A stretch of 64,000 nt of DNA. Source: Collimonas fungivorans. GTDB taxonomy: Bacteria > Pseudomonadota > Gammaproteobacteria > Burkholderiales > Burkholderiaceae_D. The stretch covers positions 3,100,001 through 3,164,000 of the forward strand of contig NZ_CP013232.1 of NCBI RefSeq assembly GCF_001584145.1, written 5' to 3'. The notes under the pieces are model-generated. The model made no database searches. It was not told the origin of the DNA and saw only the letters and a program-made list of their open reading frames with translations. The translations under genes were made by a program, and so were the position numbers. Shown here in pieces: positions 43,767 through 52,373 of the stretch. The number at the start of each line of letters is the position of its first letter. Positions within the stretch are counted from its first letter, which is position 1.

Positions 43767-44633
43767 TCAGTGGAAGGAGCCAACCAGCGCCTTCAGGACC
43801 AGACTCCAGCCATCGATCAGCACAAACATCAGGATCTTGAGCGGCAACGCAATCGTGGTAGGCGGCATCATCATCATGCCCAACGCCATCAGGATGCTGG
43901 AAACAATCAGGTCGATCAGCAAAAACGGCAGGAAAATGACGAAGCCTATCTGGAAAGCCGCGCGCAATTCCGACAGCATGAAAGCAGGAATCAGCTGCAC
44001 ATTGCTGATGTCGTCCATATTGCGTGGGGCCTTGGCCTTCGACAGTTCCACCATCAGCGCCAGGTCCTGCTCACGCGTCTGCCGCACCATGAATTCTCGA
44101 ATCGGCAGAATGCCTTTGTCGTAGGTGGTCTCCATCGACAGGCTTCCTTGCATGAATGGCTGGAAAGCGTCCTGGTTCACCTTTTCCAATACCGGCGACA
44201 TGGTGATCATCGTCAAGAACAAGGCGAGTCCGATCAGCACCGTATTTGGCGGGGTCTCCTGCATGCCAATGGCATGACGCAGCATCGACAATACAATGAT
44301 AATGCGCATGAATGCCGTCAAGGACATGAGCAGTGCCGGCAGAATCGCCAGCAACGTCATGCCAATCACTACGCGCATGGCCAGCGATGTATCGCTGGAT
44401 TTGCCGGCAGCTCCGCCGTTAAAACGGATTTCGACTCCCGGCGCCGCAGTGCTGGCTTTTGAGGAAATAAACTTGGCTGCGGGGACAGAAGATTTGGAAT
44501 CGGACAGCGAGTCCGATATGGTCGTGGCGCTCTGCGCGGTCCCGGCTTCCGCGTGTGCCAGGCCGAATGTTGCGCACAAAATGGTCGATATGCAAATGCG
44601 GAGAAGCATCAGGTAAAGAGCGCGCAGCATCAA
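43767..44633 (-). CDS. fliP: flagellar export gate protein FliP
   Basis: Inner-membrane core component of the flagellar type III export gate, 288 aa. A cleavable-looking signal (LRICISTILCATFGLAHAEA) is followed by an unusually long Ser/Thr/Ala-rich linker. Then come the family motifs: RVVIGMTLLAILPALLMSLTAF, TAFMRIIIVLSMLRHAIGMQ, PPNTVLIGLALFLT, IPAFMLSELRAAFQIGFVIFLPFLLIDLIVSSILM and MMMPPTTIALPLKILMF. The start overlaps the end of fliO by 4 bp. It acts with FliQ and FliR, encoded at the other end of the cluster. Confidence 0.95.
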   Translation of the reverse strand: MMLRALYLMLLRICISTILCATFGLAHAEAGTAQSATTISDSLSDSKSSVPAAKFISSKASTAAPGVEIRFNGGAAGKSSDTSLAMRVVIGMTLLAILPALLMSLTAFMRIIIVLSMLRHAIGMQETPPNTVLIGLALFLTMITMSPVLEKVNQDAFQPFMQGSLSMETTYDKGILPIREFMVRQTREQDLALMVELSKAKAPRNMDDISNVQLIPAFMLSELRAAFQIGFVIFLPFLLIDLIVSSILMALGMMMMPPTTIALPLKILMFVLIDGWSLVLKALVGSFH

Positions 44634-45121
44634 GACGGGTCCCCTGATATGCGATCTTGAACCTGCGATGCGGCGCCGATGGCCGACGGCATATCCGCCA
44701 GCCGCACCACTCCCTGCTCACCGCATGCGACCAGCAGTTTGCCGCCTTCCCACTCAACGACATGCAAAGAGGAGCGGCCCGCCAGGCGCGTACTGGCAGT
44801 CACCTTGAGTTCGGCGCTCGGCGCTGGCGCCGGCAACCAGGCCAGCCACCGTGATTTATTCAGCTCACGGCCCTTGCGGCGCCAACCGGCGTAGATAAAA
44901 CACAGCAATACGGCTGCCATCAAAAAAAACAGCAATATTCCGCCACCTGCCGGGAAATCGATGCCGCCTGCATCCTGCTTGAACGGCAAAGCGCTCGACG
45001 CAGCGACAGCACTGGCTTGCGCCAATACGGAACCCGGCAACAAGAATCCTGCGGCAAGCAGCAAAGGCCCAAAGGTCAGGCGTTGACCGCCGGGACGGCA
45101 GCGTACAATCTGATAAAACAT
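44630..45121 (-). CDS. fliO: flagellar export gate assembly protein FliO
   Basis: Protein of 163 aa. It has a signal-like N terminus (FGPLLLAAGFLLPGSVLAQA), a membrane helix GGGILLFFLMAAVLLCFIYAGW at about residues 58-80 and a cytoplasmic domain with LKVTASTRLAGRSSLHVVEW, the core FliO pattern. It helps assemble the FliP ring. It lies 6 bp after fliN and overlaps fliP by 4 bp. Confidence 0.85.
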   Translation of the reverse strand: MFYQIVRCRPGGQRLTFGPLLLAAGFLLPGSVLAQASAVAASSALPFKQDAGGIDFPAGGGILLFFLMAAVLLCFIYAGWRRKGRELNKSRWLAWLPAPAPSAELKVTASTRLAGRSSLHVVEWEGGKLLVACGEQGVVRLADMPSAIGAASQVQDRISGDPS

Positions 45122-45127
45122 GTTGCC

Positions 45128-45475
45128 TCAGGCTTTCAGCGGGATCGGCAGCTCGGTAATGCGCACCGCAAAGTGCTCATCCACCGCAACCAGCTGCCCA
45201 CGCGCCACAACACGCCCTTCCAGCAGCAGATCGACCGCTTGTTCAACATGGCGATCCAGCCGTATTACTTGATGTTCTTTTGCATTCAGCAGTTCGCCCA
45301 CGGTCATGACCGCTTCACCGACACACACGCTCAGGCGCGCCTTTATCTGATGCAAAGGATTCAAGGTTTCCACTACGCTCGCTTGCGACGAACGGTCGGC
45401 ATTGTTCAGTTCACTCAAGGCAATGACTTGGGCGACAGGTGGGTGGTTTGCGAATGATTCACTCATTTTATTCAT
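45128..45475 (-). CDS. fliN: flagellar switch / C-ring protein FliN
   Basis: Protein of 115 aa with a complete SpoA domain in its C-terminal 80 residues: LNPLHQIKARLSVCVGEAVMTVGELLNAKEHQVIRLD, VDLLLEGRVVARGQLVAVDEHFAVRITEL. It forms the lower C ring with FliM and docks FliH for export. Lies 18 bp after the fliM homologue. A second Met three codons in (45466) is an alternative start. Confidence 0.92.
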   Translation of the reverse strand: MNKMSESFANHPPVAQVIALSELNNADRSSQASVVETLNPLHQIKARLSVCVGEAVMTVGELLNAKEHQVIRLDRHVEQAVDLLLEGRVVARGQLVAVDEHFAVRITELPIPLKA

Positions 45476-45493
45476 GTCAGACGATCGTTAAAA

Positions 45494-46459
45494 TTAAAGG
45501 GCGGGCGCTTTACCTGAAAACTCATCTGCGGCAGCACGAAGCAGTTCAATTGCGCGCATTCCCTGTTGTTGTCCCACGTACGCGGTGCACAAGGGACGGC
45601 CGTCTTCCGCCAATACCTGCAAAGGCTGGTCAAGCCTGTGCGGCAACGGTATTACATCTCCTAGAACCAGTGCCTGCAAACTCCCCAGGTCAAGTTCAAC
45701 TGCAGCCAGTTCAAGCCGCAAACTGGTGGTTTTCTTCTCGATCGCTTTATGCAAGGGAACCAGCGGAGCATCCTTGCCGACGTGCGTTTTCACCATCCTG
45801 TCGCCTGATCGCAACAATGCGGCAACGCGGGCAGGCCCGATGTGCAGCCTCAATGACAAGCCGTGCCAAGGCAGCGTAACGCGCACTGCACCCGACCATG
45901 CCAGCATATGATGAGACGGCAGCCTGTCGTCGATACCGCCATGTGAGCCAAACGGCAGCTGCGGATTGTCGCCCACCCCGCCCTGGTTATCTTGCGCTAG
46001 AGATGCGCGCAGCTCCTTGATGCAGTCACGCCAGGCCGTGCGAGCCAATTCTGCCGCAAGGCTGGGGCCATTTTTTGTTGAGGCAGACTGTTTCGCCGCA
46101 GTTCCAAGCAATATTGCCTGTAGGGACTCGCTGGAAACCGGGCCGATATCTATCCAAACCTGGAAATCAATTGACGCAGCGGAATCGCCGGCCCCAAGTT
46201 CTGGAAACAAGACTTGCCATTCGGTTTTTCCTGCAGCCGGACAACTATCCGCTTGGTGCGCCAGTACGCAACTGATTCCGATATCGTCGCTGTCTGCCAA
46301 AGACGGTGCAAGATCATCCAACCAGGCCGCGCGCCAGCGCTGCCTTGAAATATCGAGATGCTCCGCCAGTTGCAGGAGATCGGTTTCCGACCACCAGTGC
46401 ATGGTGCGGAAATCTCGCCCTGCCTCTGTCCTCTGCGCATTTTCTTTAAGCGCATCCAT
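45494..46459 (-). CDS. fliM: divergent FliM / SctQ-like C-ring protein
   Basis: Protein of 321 aa in the fliM position. The last 85 aa form a SpoA domain (VPLHKAIEKKTTSLRLELAAVELDLGSLQALVLGDVIPLPHRLD). The middle corresponds poorly to the FliM CheC-like domain, and the N-terminal CheY-binding motif of FliM (LSQ-EIDALL) is absent. It starts MDALKENAQRTEAGRDF and continues HWWSETDLLQLAEHL. In size and layout it is closer to SctQ of injectisomes. If it builds a C ring, the ring should not respond to CheY-P. The start overlaps the end region of flgE closely (stop at 46463). Confidence 0.75.
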   Translation of the reverse strand: MDALKENAQRTEAGRDFRTMHWWSETDLLQLAEHLDISRQRWRAAWLDDLAPSLADSDDIGISCVLAHQADSCPAAGKTEWQVLFPELGAGDSAASIDFQVWIDIGPVSSESLQAILLGTAAKQSASTKNGPSLAAELARTAWRDCIKELRASLAQDNQGGVGDNPQLPFGSHGGIDDRLPSHHMLAWSGAVRVTLPWHGLSLRLHIGPARVAALLRSGDRMVKTHVGKDAPLVPLHKAIEKKTTSLRLELAAVELDLGSLQALVLGDVIPLPHRLDQPLQVLAEDGRPLCTAYVGQQQGMRAIELLRAAADEFSGKAPAL

Positions 46460-46462
46460 CTA

Positions 46463-47716
46463 TCATTTACCCTTCATTGAAAACAATTCCTGCAACATTT
46501 CATTGGCAGTGGTAATGACTTGCGATGACGATTGATAACCGCGCTGCATCACTACCAGGTCGCTAAATTCCTGCGACAGGTCGACATTCGATATTTCTAT
46601 CTGTCCTGCCTGCACGTTGCCAAATCCATCCGCGCCAGCTTGTCCAAGCTGCCAGGCTTGCGCGCCAACGGCGTCAAACTGGTTATTTCCTACAGCAGTT
46701 ACCGCATCGAGCGAATCGAAACGGCTGAGCGCCAGGCGCGCTGCGTTGCTGGTCTGGCCATTTGAATAAGTCAGCACCAGGTTGCCGGCGGTATCGAAAG
46801 TCGCTTTGCTCATGGCGCCAGGGCCATAACCGTCCTGCGATGCCACCGCCAATGTTGAAAGCGTGCCGCCGGCAAAGGAAGTCACATCGCCGCTGAAATC
46901 CAGGGTAATCGGAATCGGCGCCAGATTTCCCGCCTTATAGGTCATGGAAATTTTAGCTGTGGCCGGATCGGGCTTGCCGTCCTGGAATTTGATGGTGCCG
47001 CTTCCTACTACCTTGGTCCCATCCATCAGGTCGACGTTCCAGAAGCCGGGAATAGTCGGTGTCGTAGGGATGGTCGGTATCGACGGCAAGCCTGGTATGG
47101 AAGGCGTTCCTGGCGTCGTCGCGGTTACGCCGGTGAATTTCAGGCTCAGCGTGTGTTCGCCGCCGGCTGCATCGACCACCTTCACTCCGCTGACAGTCTG
47201 ATCGGTGGTGCTGCTGGAAAGATTGCCGCTGAACTTGATCGAGGTGGTGGCCGCCCCGGCATGCACCTTTAGTCCCGTCAGGCTGATTTCTCCCAGTACG
47301 CCATTAGCGTCAAGGCCCAGTACCTTAGCGTTGTCGCTGCGGTTGACCAGGATCCCATCGTCATTGAATTTAAACTGGCCGGCGCGGGTGTAATGTATGT
47401 TTCCAGCTTCGTCTTTCAGGTTGAACAGTCCCAGGCCGTCAATCGCCACATCAAGATCGTTGCTGGTCTGCCGCAACTCTCCCTGACGAAAATTCAAGGT
47501 CGTCCCTTTGGTGTCGAGACCGTAACCGATCTGACCATAATTTCTTCCGTTGCTGCCGCTCCCCAGATTGCCGTTGGAATAGAACAGATCTGCAAATTGC
47601 AGAGTCGATCCCTTAAAGCCGGGAGTGTTCATGTTCGCCGTGTTATTGGCGATCACTTTCAAGCCGCGCGAATAACCCAGCAGCCCGGTCATACCGAGAT
47701 AGATCGATTCAAGCAT
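46463..47716 (-). CDS. flgE: flagellar hook protein
   Basis: Rod/hook-family protein of 417 aa. The N-terminal motif GMTGLLGYSRGLKVIANNTANMNTPGFKGS is followed by GLFNLKDEAGNIHYTRAGQFKFNDDG. The C-terminal ISNVDLSQEFSDLVVMQRGYQSSSQVITTANEMLQELFSMK is diagnostic. The exposed central domain carries a proline-rich insert of repeated IP-T units at about residues 205-225 (IPGLPSIPTIPTTPTIPG), not seen in standard FlgE. A perfect AGGAGG precedes the ATG. Confidence 0.93.
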   Translation of the reverse strand: MLESIYLGMTGLLGYSRGLKVIANNTANMNTPGFKGSTLQFADLFYSNGNLGSGSNGRNYGQIGYGLDTKGTTLNFRQGELRQTSNDLDVAIDGLGLFNLKDEAGNIHYTRAGQFKFNDDGILVNRSDNAKVLGLDANGVLGEISLTGLKVHAGAATTSIKFSGNLSSSTTDQTVSGVKVVDAAGGEHTLSLKFTGVTATTPGTPSIPGLPSIPTIPTTPTIPGFWNVDLMDGTKVVGSGTIKFQDGKPDPATAKISMTYKAGNLAPIPITLDFSGDVTSFAGGTLSTLAVASQDGYGPGAMSKATFDTAGNLVLTYSNGQTSNAARLALSRFDSLDAVTAVGNNQFDAVGAQAWQLGQAGADGFGNVQAGQIEISNVDLSQEFSDLVVMQRGYQSSSQVITTANEMLQELFSMKGK

Positions 47717-47752
47717 GGTGCAATCCTCCTAAAGATGCGAACGTTTCCACGA

Positions 47753-48148
47753 TCACCGTACAGTGACAATCTGCGACAAGCTGATATTCGCCAAAGTCAC
47801 CCCTGCCGTGGTTTGAATGGTCAGCTGGGGCGTATCGCCACTCAGCGCCAATGCTTTCACGGTGCCTGTCACCGCGCCGCCGCTGGTATTGATATCCACA
47901 GTGCGGCCAAGCAAGCCGACTGATTGCAACGCTGACTGGGTCGATATCAGCTGATCCATCTTGCCGTTCAATTCCTGGCTCTGCTGGAGCGTGGTGAATT
48001 GCGCCATTTGGGCCATGAACTGCTGGTTGTCCATCGGTTTCAAGGGATCCTGATAAGTCAGCTGCGTCAGCAGCACTTTCAGGAAATCCTGCATGTTCAA
48101 GCCATTCGGCTGCAAATTACTGGAACCGCCTACTGCGTCGATTGCCAT
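47753..48148 (-). CDS. flgD: hook cap / scaffolding protein FlgD (short form)
   Basis: Protein of 131 aa. The conserved N-terminal signature MQDFLKVLLTQLTYQDPLKPMDNQQFMAQMAQFTTLQQ is present. It is only about 130 aa against the usual 220 or more, so the FlgD Ig-like/tudor part is reduced to a single small beta domain. ATG 48148 overlaps the fliK stop (TGATG). It caps the growing hook. Confidence 0.9.
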   Translation of the reverse strand: MAIDAVGGSSNLQPNGLNMQDFLKVLLTQLTYQDPLKPMDNQQFMAQMAQFTTLQQSQELNGKMDQLISTQSALQSVGLLGRTVDINTSGGAVTGTVKALALSGDTPQLTIQTTAGVTLANISLSQIVTVR

Positions 48149-48996
48149 CACGCCTCCTGCGAATCAAAGTATGAATAAATAGGGGAAAAACCTGAAGTTG
48201 AAGATTTTCCCGGCTGTGATTGTTTGTGTATCGTTGTAGCTGTTTGCGTCGATTCCACCTGCCCTGCATCCGGCGCCATATAAACTGCTTGCCCGTTGCA
48301 TGTTACCGAAAGCAGCCGCCCACCTTGTGCACTCAGCCAGGACCGGGACTCACGCACAATTTGCATAAGCTCCGAAGATGACAACGCTGCTTGCCCGTCG
48401 ACACCCAGCCAGAGCTGGACATCTCGCCCGCTCCATTGCGCATGGACACGCAATGGCTGCCGCTGCTCATCAGAGGCGTTTGCGCCATCCAATGCCGAAC
48501 CGGGAAGCAGCTGCTGACGGTCTTGGGTAACGCTATCAGGACGGGGCGCAAATCCCGTCCTGCTCGAGAGCGGCGAAGTCAGCGTCTGCCGCAGCTGTCG
48601 CAGCAAATCCTGCGGCAGCAGCTGCTCGCCAGCGACTGGCGCCTCGGCCTTGGAAGCGACTGCAAACTGCATCCGTGGCGCCAGCTGCGAACTTGAAAGT
48701 TCCACGGCCTTGGTAGAAACCGCTGTCTTTGCCTCGGATACGTCCACCGGTGAAACCAATTGCCTGGATTTCAGCTTTTCCCCGGGCGACGCCTTGCCGG
48801 CATCTGATATATCGGTTTGGCGATGCGCCGCCGCTGCCGGAGCCGGATGCTTTAACCAGTTTTGCATCTGCGCCCGCTCCATTTCCCGTTGCCACGCTGA
48901 TTGCTGGGACGGGCCGTCAGCATCCTGGCGGTCCTGCTCTCGCGTCGTTCGAGCTGGCAACGGCAGCGCGGAAGCAGACACAGGAATCGAGGTCAT
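48148..48996 (-). CDS. fliK: hook-length control protein FliK-like
   Basis: Protein of 282 aa. A long low-complexity Ala/Gln/Ser N-terminal ruler region is followed by a C-terminal domain (about 185-245) with HAQWSGRDVQLWLGVDGQAAL, ELMQIVRESRSWLSAQGGRLLSVTCNGQAVY. It is shorter and more divergent than classical FliK and also recalls needle-length or HrpP-type proteins. Assignment rests on position between fliJ and flgD plus this pattern. It overlaps both neighbours by a few bases. Confidence 0.7.
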   Translation of the reverse strand: MTSIPVSASALPLPARTTREQDRQDADGPSQQSAWQREMERAQMQNWLKHPAPAAAAHRQTDISDAGKASPGEKLKSRQLVSPVDVSEAKTAVSTKAVELSSSQLAPRMQFAVASKAEAPVAGEQLLPQDLLRQLRQTLTSPLSSRTGFAPRPDSVTQDRQQLLPGSALDGANASDEQRQPLRVHAQWSGRDVQLWLGVDGQAALSSSELMQIVRESRSWLSAQGGRLLSVTCNGQAVYMAPDAGQVESTQTATTIHKQSQPGKSSTSGFSPIYSYFDSQEA

Positions 48997-49511
48997 ATTT
49001 TTCCTTCCGATTTGGACATCGCTTGTATTTGCGATGCATTCGTACGTTCTTTCCAGACACTACGGGCAATCCAGTCGCGGTCCGCCTCGTTGCTCTGGCG
49101 GACTTGCTCGACAGCGATGTAGTCTTTCAGACAGTGCAGCCTATGCTGCTCCGTCAGTTCGAGGCGCTGCTGTTGCCGAATGCATTCCTGGCGAATCTCC
49201 TGGCGTCGTTCGAGCAATGACGATACACGCTGTTCCTGCTCCTGGATTTGACTAGCGCATTGCACCAGGTAGGCAATCGAACGCTGGTGCACAAGCGGAT
49301 TCATGCGCAATTGCAATGCTTTTGAAATGTGCTCGGATTGCGCGGCCATTTGCCGCTTCAATTCGGCAAGATGTTCTTGTTCCATCAGCAATTCAGCCTG
49401 CACCGCAGCCAGTTTTCCCTGGAGGATATCCAGCTGCCATTGATATCGATGCTGAACTGACGCCAGCGGATATACGAATCCGCGTAAATCGGTAGCCATG
49501 CCGCCGCTCAT
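48993..49511 (-). CDS. fliJ: flagellar export protein FliJ
   Basis: Protein of 172 aa that is nearly all alpha-helix with long heptad patterns (LDILQGKLAAVQAELLMEQEHLAELKRQM, IQEQEQRVSSLLERRQEIRQECIRQQQRLELTEQHR). This is the antiparallel coiled coil of FliJ, which plugs the FliI ATPase ring and contacts FlhA. It overlaps fliI by 4 bp and fliK by 4 bp. Sequence identity in this family is low, so the call relies on coiled coil plus gene order. Confidence 0.8.
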   Translation of the reverse strand: MSGGMATDLRGFVYPLASVQHRYQWQLDILQGKLAAVQAELLMEQEHLAELKRQMAAQSEHISKALQLRMNPLVHQRSIAYLVQCASQIQEQEQRVSSLLERRQEIRQECIRQQQRLELTEQHRLHCLKDYIAVEQVRQSNEADRDWIARSVWKERTNASQIQAMSKSEGKI

Positions 49512-50854
49512 GGTGTAACCCCAAACACCTGCATCAAGTTCCGCAGCGCTTCTTCACGCCGTATTCCGCCAAGATTCTGGCGCAGAAACTGCAGCAATTC
49601 CGGCTCTACGGCCAACGCGCGATCCAGCTCGGCATTGCTGCCGCGTTCATAAGCACCGATATCGACCATCTGCCGGTTACGTTCGAGCAGGGCCAGCATC
49701 TTGATGGCGTGTAGCGCTAACTGCCGCTGCTCAGGCGTGGTCAGATCAGGCATCAGGCGGCTGGCGCTTTTCAGGACATCCAAGGCCGGATACTGGCCTT
49801 GATGCGCCAATTGCCGGGTAAGCACCAGATGGCCGTCAAGGATAGAGCGCAAGCTGTCCGAAATCGGCTCGTTCAAGTCGTCGCCCTCTACCAGCACTGT
49901 CAACAAGGCCGTGATCGCGCCGCCGGACGGCGCGGTGCCGCAACGCTCGCAAATTTCCGGCAGCTCGGCAAACACCGACGGCGTATAGCCGCGTGCGGTA
50001 GGCGGTTCGCCGGCAGACAAACCTATTTCACGCCTTGCCATGGCAAACCGGGTGATTGAATCCATGGTCAAAAGCACCTGCTTGCCCTCATCCCTGAAAT
50101 GTTCGGCAATCGCAACCGCGGCATAAGCCGCACGCACTCGCGCCAACGCCGGCTGGTCTGAGGTGGCGACTACGACCACCGAGCGCTGCAACCCTTCGAC
50201 ACCCAATTGCTTGTCGATAAATTCGCGGACTTCACGTCCGCGTTCGCCAATCAATGAAATAACATTGACATCCGCCGTGACGTGCCTGGCGATCATTCCC
50301 AGCAGAGTGCTTTTGCCGACGCCGCTGCCCGAAAAAATTCCTACCCTTTGTCCCTGACCTATCGTCAGCAAGCTATCGATGCTGCGAATGCCGGTTTCCA
50401 GCACCTCGGTAATGCGAGGCCGCCGCATCGGATTAATCGGCAACCCTTTCAAACTGCGTCTGACGCTGGTGCCCGGATCAGGCAGACCGTCTAGCGCGTG
50501 GCCGAAGCCATCGATAACGCGTCCTAACAGAGAGTCACCGACGCCGATCTCTGTTCTGGAACCGTCAGCAACGACTTCGCAGCCGGCGGCAAGGCCTTGC
50601 ACGGAGCCGTAAGGCATCAACGTGACTTGCCCCGATTTGATGCCCACTACTTCAGCCAGAATTCCAGTTCCTGGTACTGACCTGTCAGCAGGGTCTGCGC
50701 CTACGCCAGTGCCGCGCGGAAAAATCCGACAGATTTCACCGATGGCGACATCCGGTCCGCTGGCATTGATCGCCAGCCCGGTCAATTGACGCACATAGCC
50801 GATCTTTCTAGTCAGATCAGTCGCGCGCAAGGCCTCCAGGTAGGTCGCTCTCAT
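49508..50854 (-). CDS. fliI: flagellar export ATPase FliI
   Basis: Protein of 448 aa, the F1-beta-like ATPase of flagellar type III export. Walker A is GSGVGKST at residues 176-183 within VGIFSGSGVGKSTLLGMIARH; GERGREVREFID, the Walker B region VLLTMDSITRFAMARREIGLSAGEPP and RGYTPSVFAELPEICERCG follow. The end LLQFLRQNLGGIRREEALRNLMQVF is typical. It forms a hexamer under FlhA, regulated by FliH, whose gene is 5 bp upstream. Confidence 0.97.
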   Translation of the reverse strand: MRATYLEALRATDLTRKIGYVRQLTGLAINASGPDVAIGEICRIFPRGTGVGADPADRSVPGTGILAEVVGIKSGQVTLMPYGSVQGLAAGCEVVADGSRTEIGVGDSLLGRVIDGFGHALDGLPDPGTSVRRSLKGLPINPMRRPRITEVLETGIRSIDSLLTIGQGQRVGIFSGSGVGKSTLLGMIARHVTADVNVISLIGERGREVREFIDKQLGVEGLQRSVVVVATSDQPALARVRAAYAAVAIAEHFRDEGKQVLLTMDSITRFAMARREIGLSAGEPPTARGYTPSVFAELPEICERCGTAPSGGAITALLTVLVEGDDLNEPISDSLRSILDGHLVLTRQLAHQGQYPALDVLKSASRLMPDLTTPEQRQLALHAIKMLALLERNRQMVDIGAYERGSNAELDRALAVEPELLQFLRQNLGGIRREEALRNLMQVFGVTP

Positions 50855-50859
50855 GTCGA

Positions 50860-51705
50860 CTATTCCTCCTGCCGATCGGGCAACGCGGACTGGGCGTTCG
50901 TTTTCAACACAGCCAGATCCGCCGCTGACGCCCCGGCAACAATTTCAGCCGAAGCCGATTGCCGTATGCGCAATAACAAATCGGTAAATTGCCTAAGCTG
51001 GGTTTCCAGGCGAGCATCCAGGGTTCCTTGCGGATAGTCGATCAGACAACCGCCCAGCGACACCTGGTTGTCTGACACACAGGACACTTCCCGGCCTGGC
51101 AGCAGAGGCGCAGCGTCTGCAATTAGCTGGTAGTCCCCCGGATGCAGCCGGATCACGATCTGCTCGCTGGAGCGCAACTGCGCCATGGCTTGTTTCACTG
51201 CCTGGCGCACGCCTTCAGAGGAGACGACTGTGCCTCCCAAGATACGGCACACAGACTCATGCGCCAGAGCGACCATATCGTCTTCCGCCCGCGCCAGGCA
51301 GTCGGCGATGCGCGCCGGGATGGTTTCCAGCAGACGGCCAAGCTGCGCCTCTTGCTTGCGCATGGTTTCCCGGGCGGCATCGATTGCCTGCTGCACAGAC
51401 AGCGAATTCTCTTTCTCTGCAGCGGCAAGGCCTTCCAGGCGTCCGCTGCGGAATCCTTCTTCATGGCCGAGACGATTGCCGTCCGCCTGTCCTTGAAGCA
51501 AACCTTGCTGGTATCCTTCGTTCCTCGCTTGCTCCTGGATTTCAGCAAGAGAAGCCACCACCGATGTTTCGGGGATTTGGATACGCACCTCTGGTTTTCC
51601 TGCCGACGCCGACATCTCCGACGAAACATGCGGACGCGACAATACTCTTGGCAAAGGATGCAATTCAAGCCGATGCAAAACCTGAGAATTCGAGTCTTTA
51701 TCCAT
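50860..51705 (-). CDS. fliH: flagellar export stator protein FliH
   Basis: Protein of 281 aa. The centre contains the Gly-x3-Gly repeat of FliH (NEGYQQGLLQGQADGNRLGHEEGFRSGRLEG, about 90-120), a coiled coil, then the FliH/V-ATPase E-like C-terminal domain (MVALAHESVCRILGG, IVIRLHPGDYQLIADAAPLLPG, QVSLGGCLIDYPQGTLDARLETQLRQ). It ties FliI to the C ring protein FliN. Its start shares one base with the end of the fliG-like gene. Confidence 0.92.
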   Translation of the reverse strand: MDKDSNSQVLHRLELHPLPRVLSRPHVSSEMSASAGKPEVRIQIPETSVVASLAEIQEQARNEGYQQGLLQGQADGNRLGHEEGFRSGRLEGLAAAEKENSLSVQQAIDAARETMRKQEAQLGRLLETIPARIADCLARAEDDMVALAHESVCRILGGTVVSSEGVRQAVKQAMAQLRSSEQIVIRLHPGDYQLIADAAPLLPGREVSCVSDNQVSLGGCLIDYPQGTLDARLETQLRQFTDLLLRIRQSASAEIVAGASAADLAVLKTNAQSALPDRQEE

Positions 51706-52373
51706 TATCTGGCGCTTCGCTTAACGCTGGAAAACTGTCGGTGGAGCTTGAACGAAGTGACCATTTTTTTAACCAGCCCGGTCGACTGTCCAACCAAACC
51801 ATTATTCGCCGCATGTGGCTGCTTCTGACCTTGCACAGGAATCGGCAACTGCGCCACGCGCGCGGCCACAGATTGCAACAAGACTTCCCGTAAGCGCGGC
51901 GGACAGGCGGAAAACGAGTGCGCCAGGCGCTCCACTTGCAAACGCCGTCCCGAACCAAGTTTTTCCAATAAACCGTCGCGCCATTTCCAGTCATGACAAG
52001 CCAGTAAACGCGCGATCAACTCCGCCGGCTCCTCGTTTAAAATTTGCGACAGCGCTGCCGGGCCCATATCCGCCAAATTTGCAATCGCGCTATCCACTGC
52101 ATCAGCTCGGAGAATGTTCGCGCTACCGTTCAATTCGATATTTACCGATGCATCAGAATGCCTGCGAGTTGAAGCAGCCGGCACAATGCCGTCGGCAGCA
52201 CGATTGAGCAATGCCCGGTCCGCCGGGATGCCTAGCGCAAGCAACTCATCCAGCATGGTTTTTAAAGTCGCCCGCATCTCGCCGTCCAGCTTGGCCAGCA
52301 TCCAGTCGCGATCTGCCGCCGACATCGCGTGGAGCAGCAATGCCGTACGACGGAAGCCGATGGTATCGCTCAC
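51705..52373 (-). CDS. reduced FliG-like protein
   Basis: Protein of 222 aa in the exact fliG position between fliF and fliH, overlapping both. The N-terminal 50 aa (RRTALLLHAMSAADRDWMLAKL) and the middle (AIANLADMGPAALSQILNEEPAELIARLLACHDWKWRD) resemble FliG N and middle domains weakly. The charged torque helix and the rest of the FliG C-terminal domain that interact with MotA are missing; instead the protein ends with a basic tail. FliG is normally about 330 aa. It may only connect the MS ring to FliM/FliN. No frameshift that would restore more protein was seen. Confidence 0.6.
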   Translation of the reverse strand: MSDTIGFRRTALLLHAMSAADRDWMLAKLDGEMRATLKTMLDELLALGIPADRALLNRAADGIVPAASTRRHSDASVNIELNGSANILRADAVDSAIANLADMGPAALSQILNEEPAELIARLLACHDWKWRDGLLEKLGSGRRLQVERLAHSFSACPPRLREVLLQSVAARVAQLPIPVQGQKQPHAANNGLVGQSTGLVKKMVTSFKLHRQFSSVKRSAR

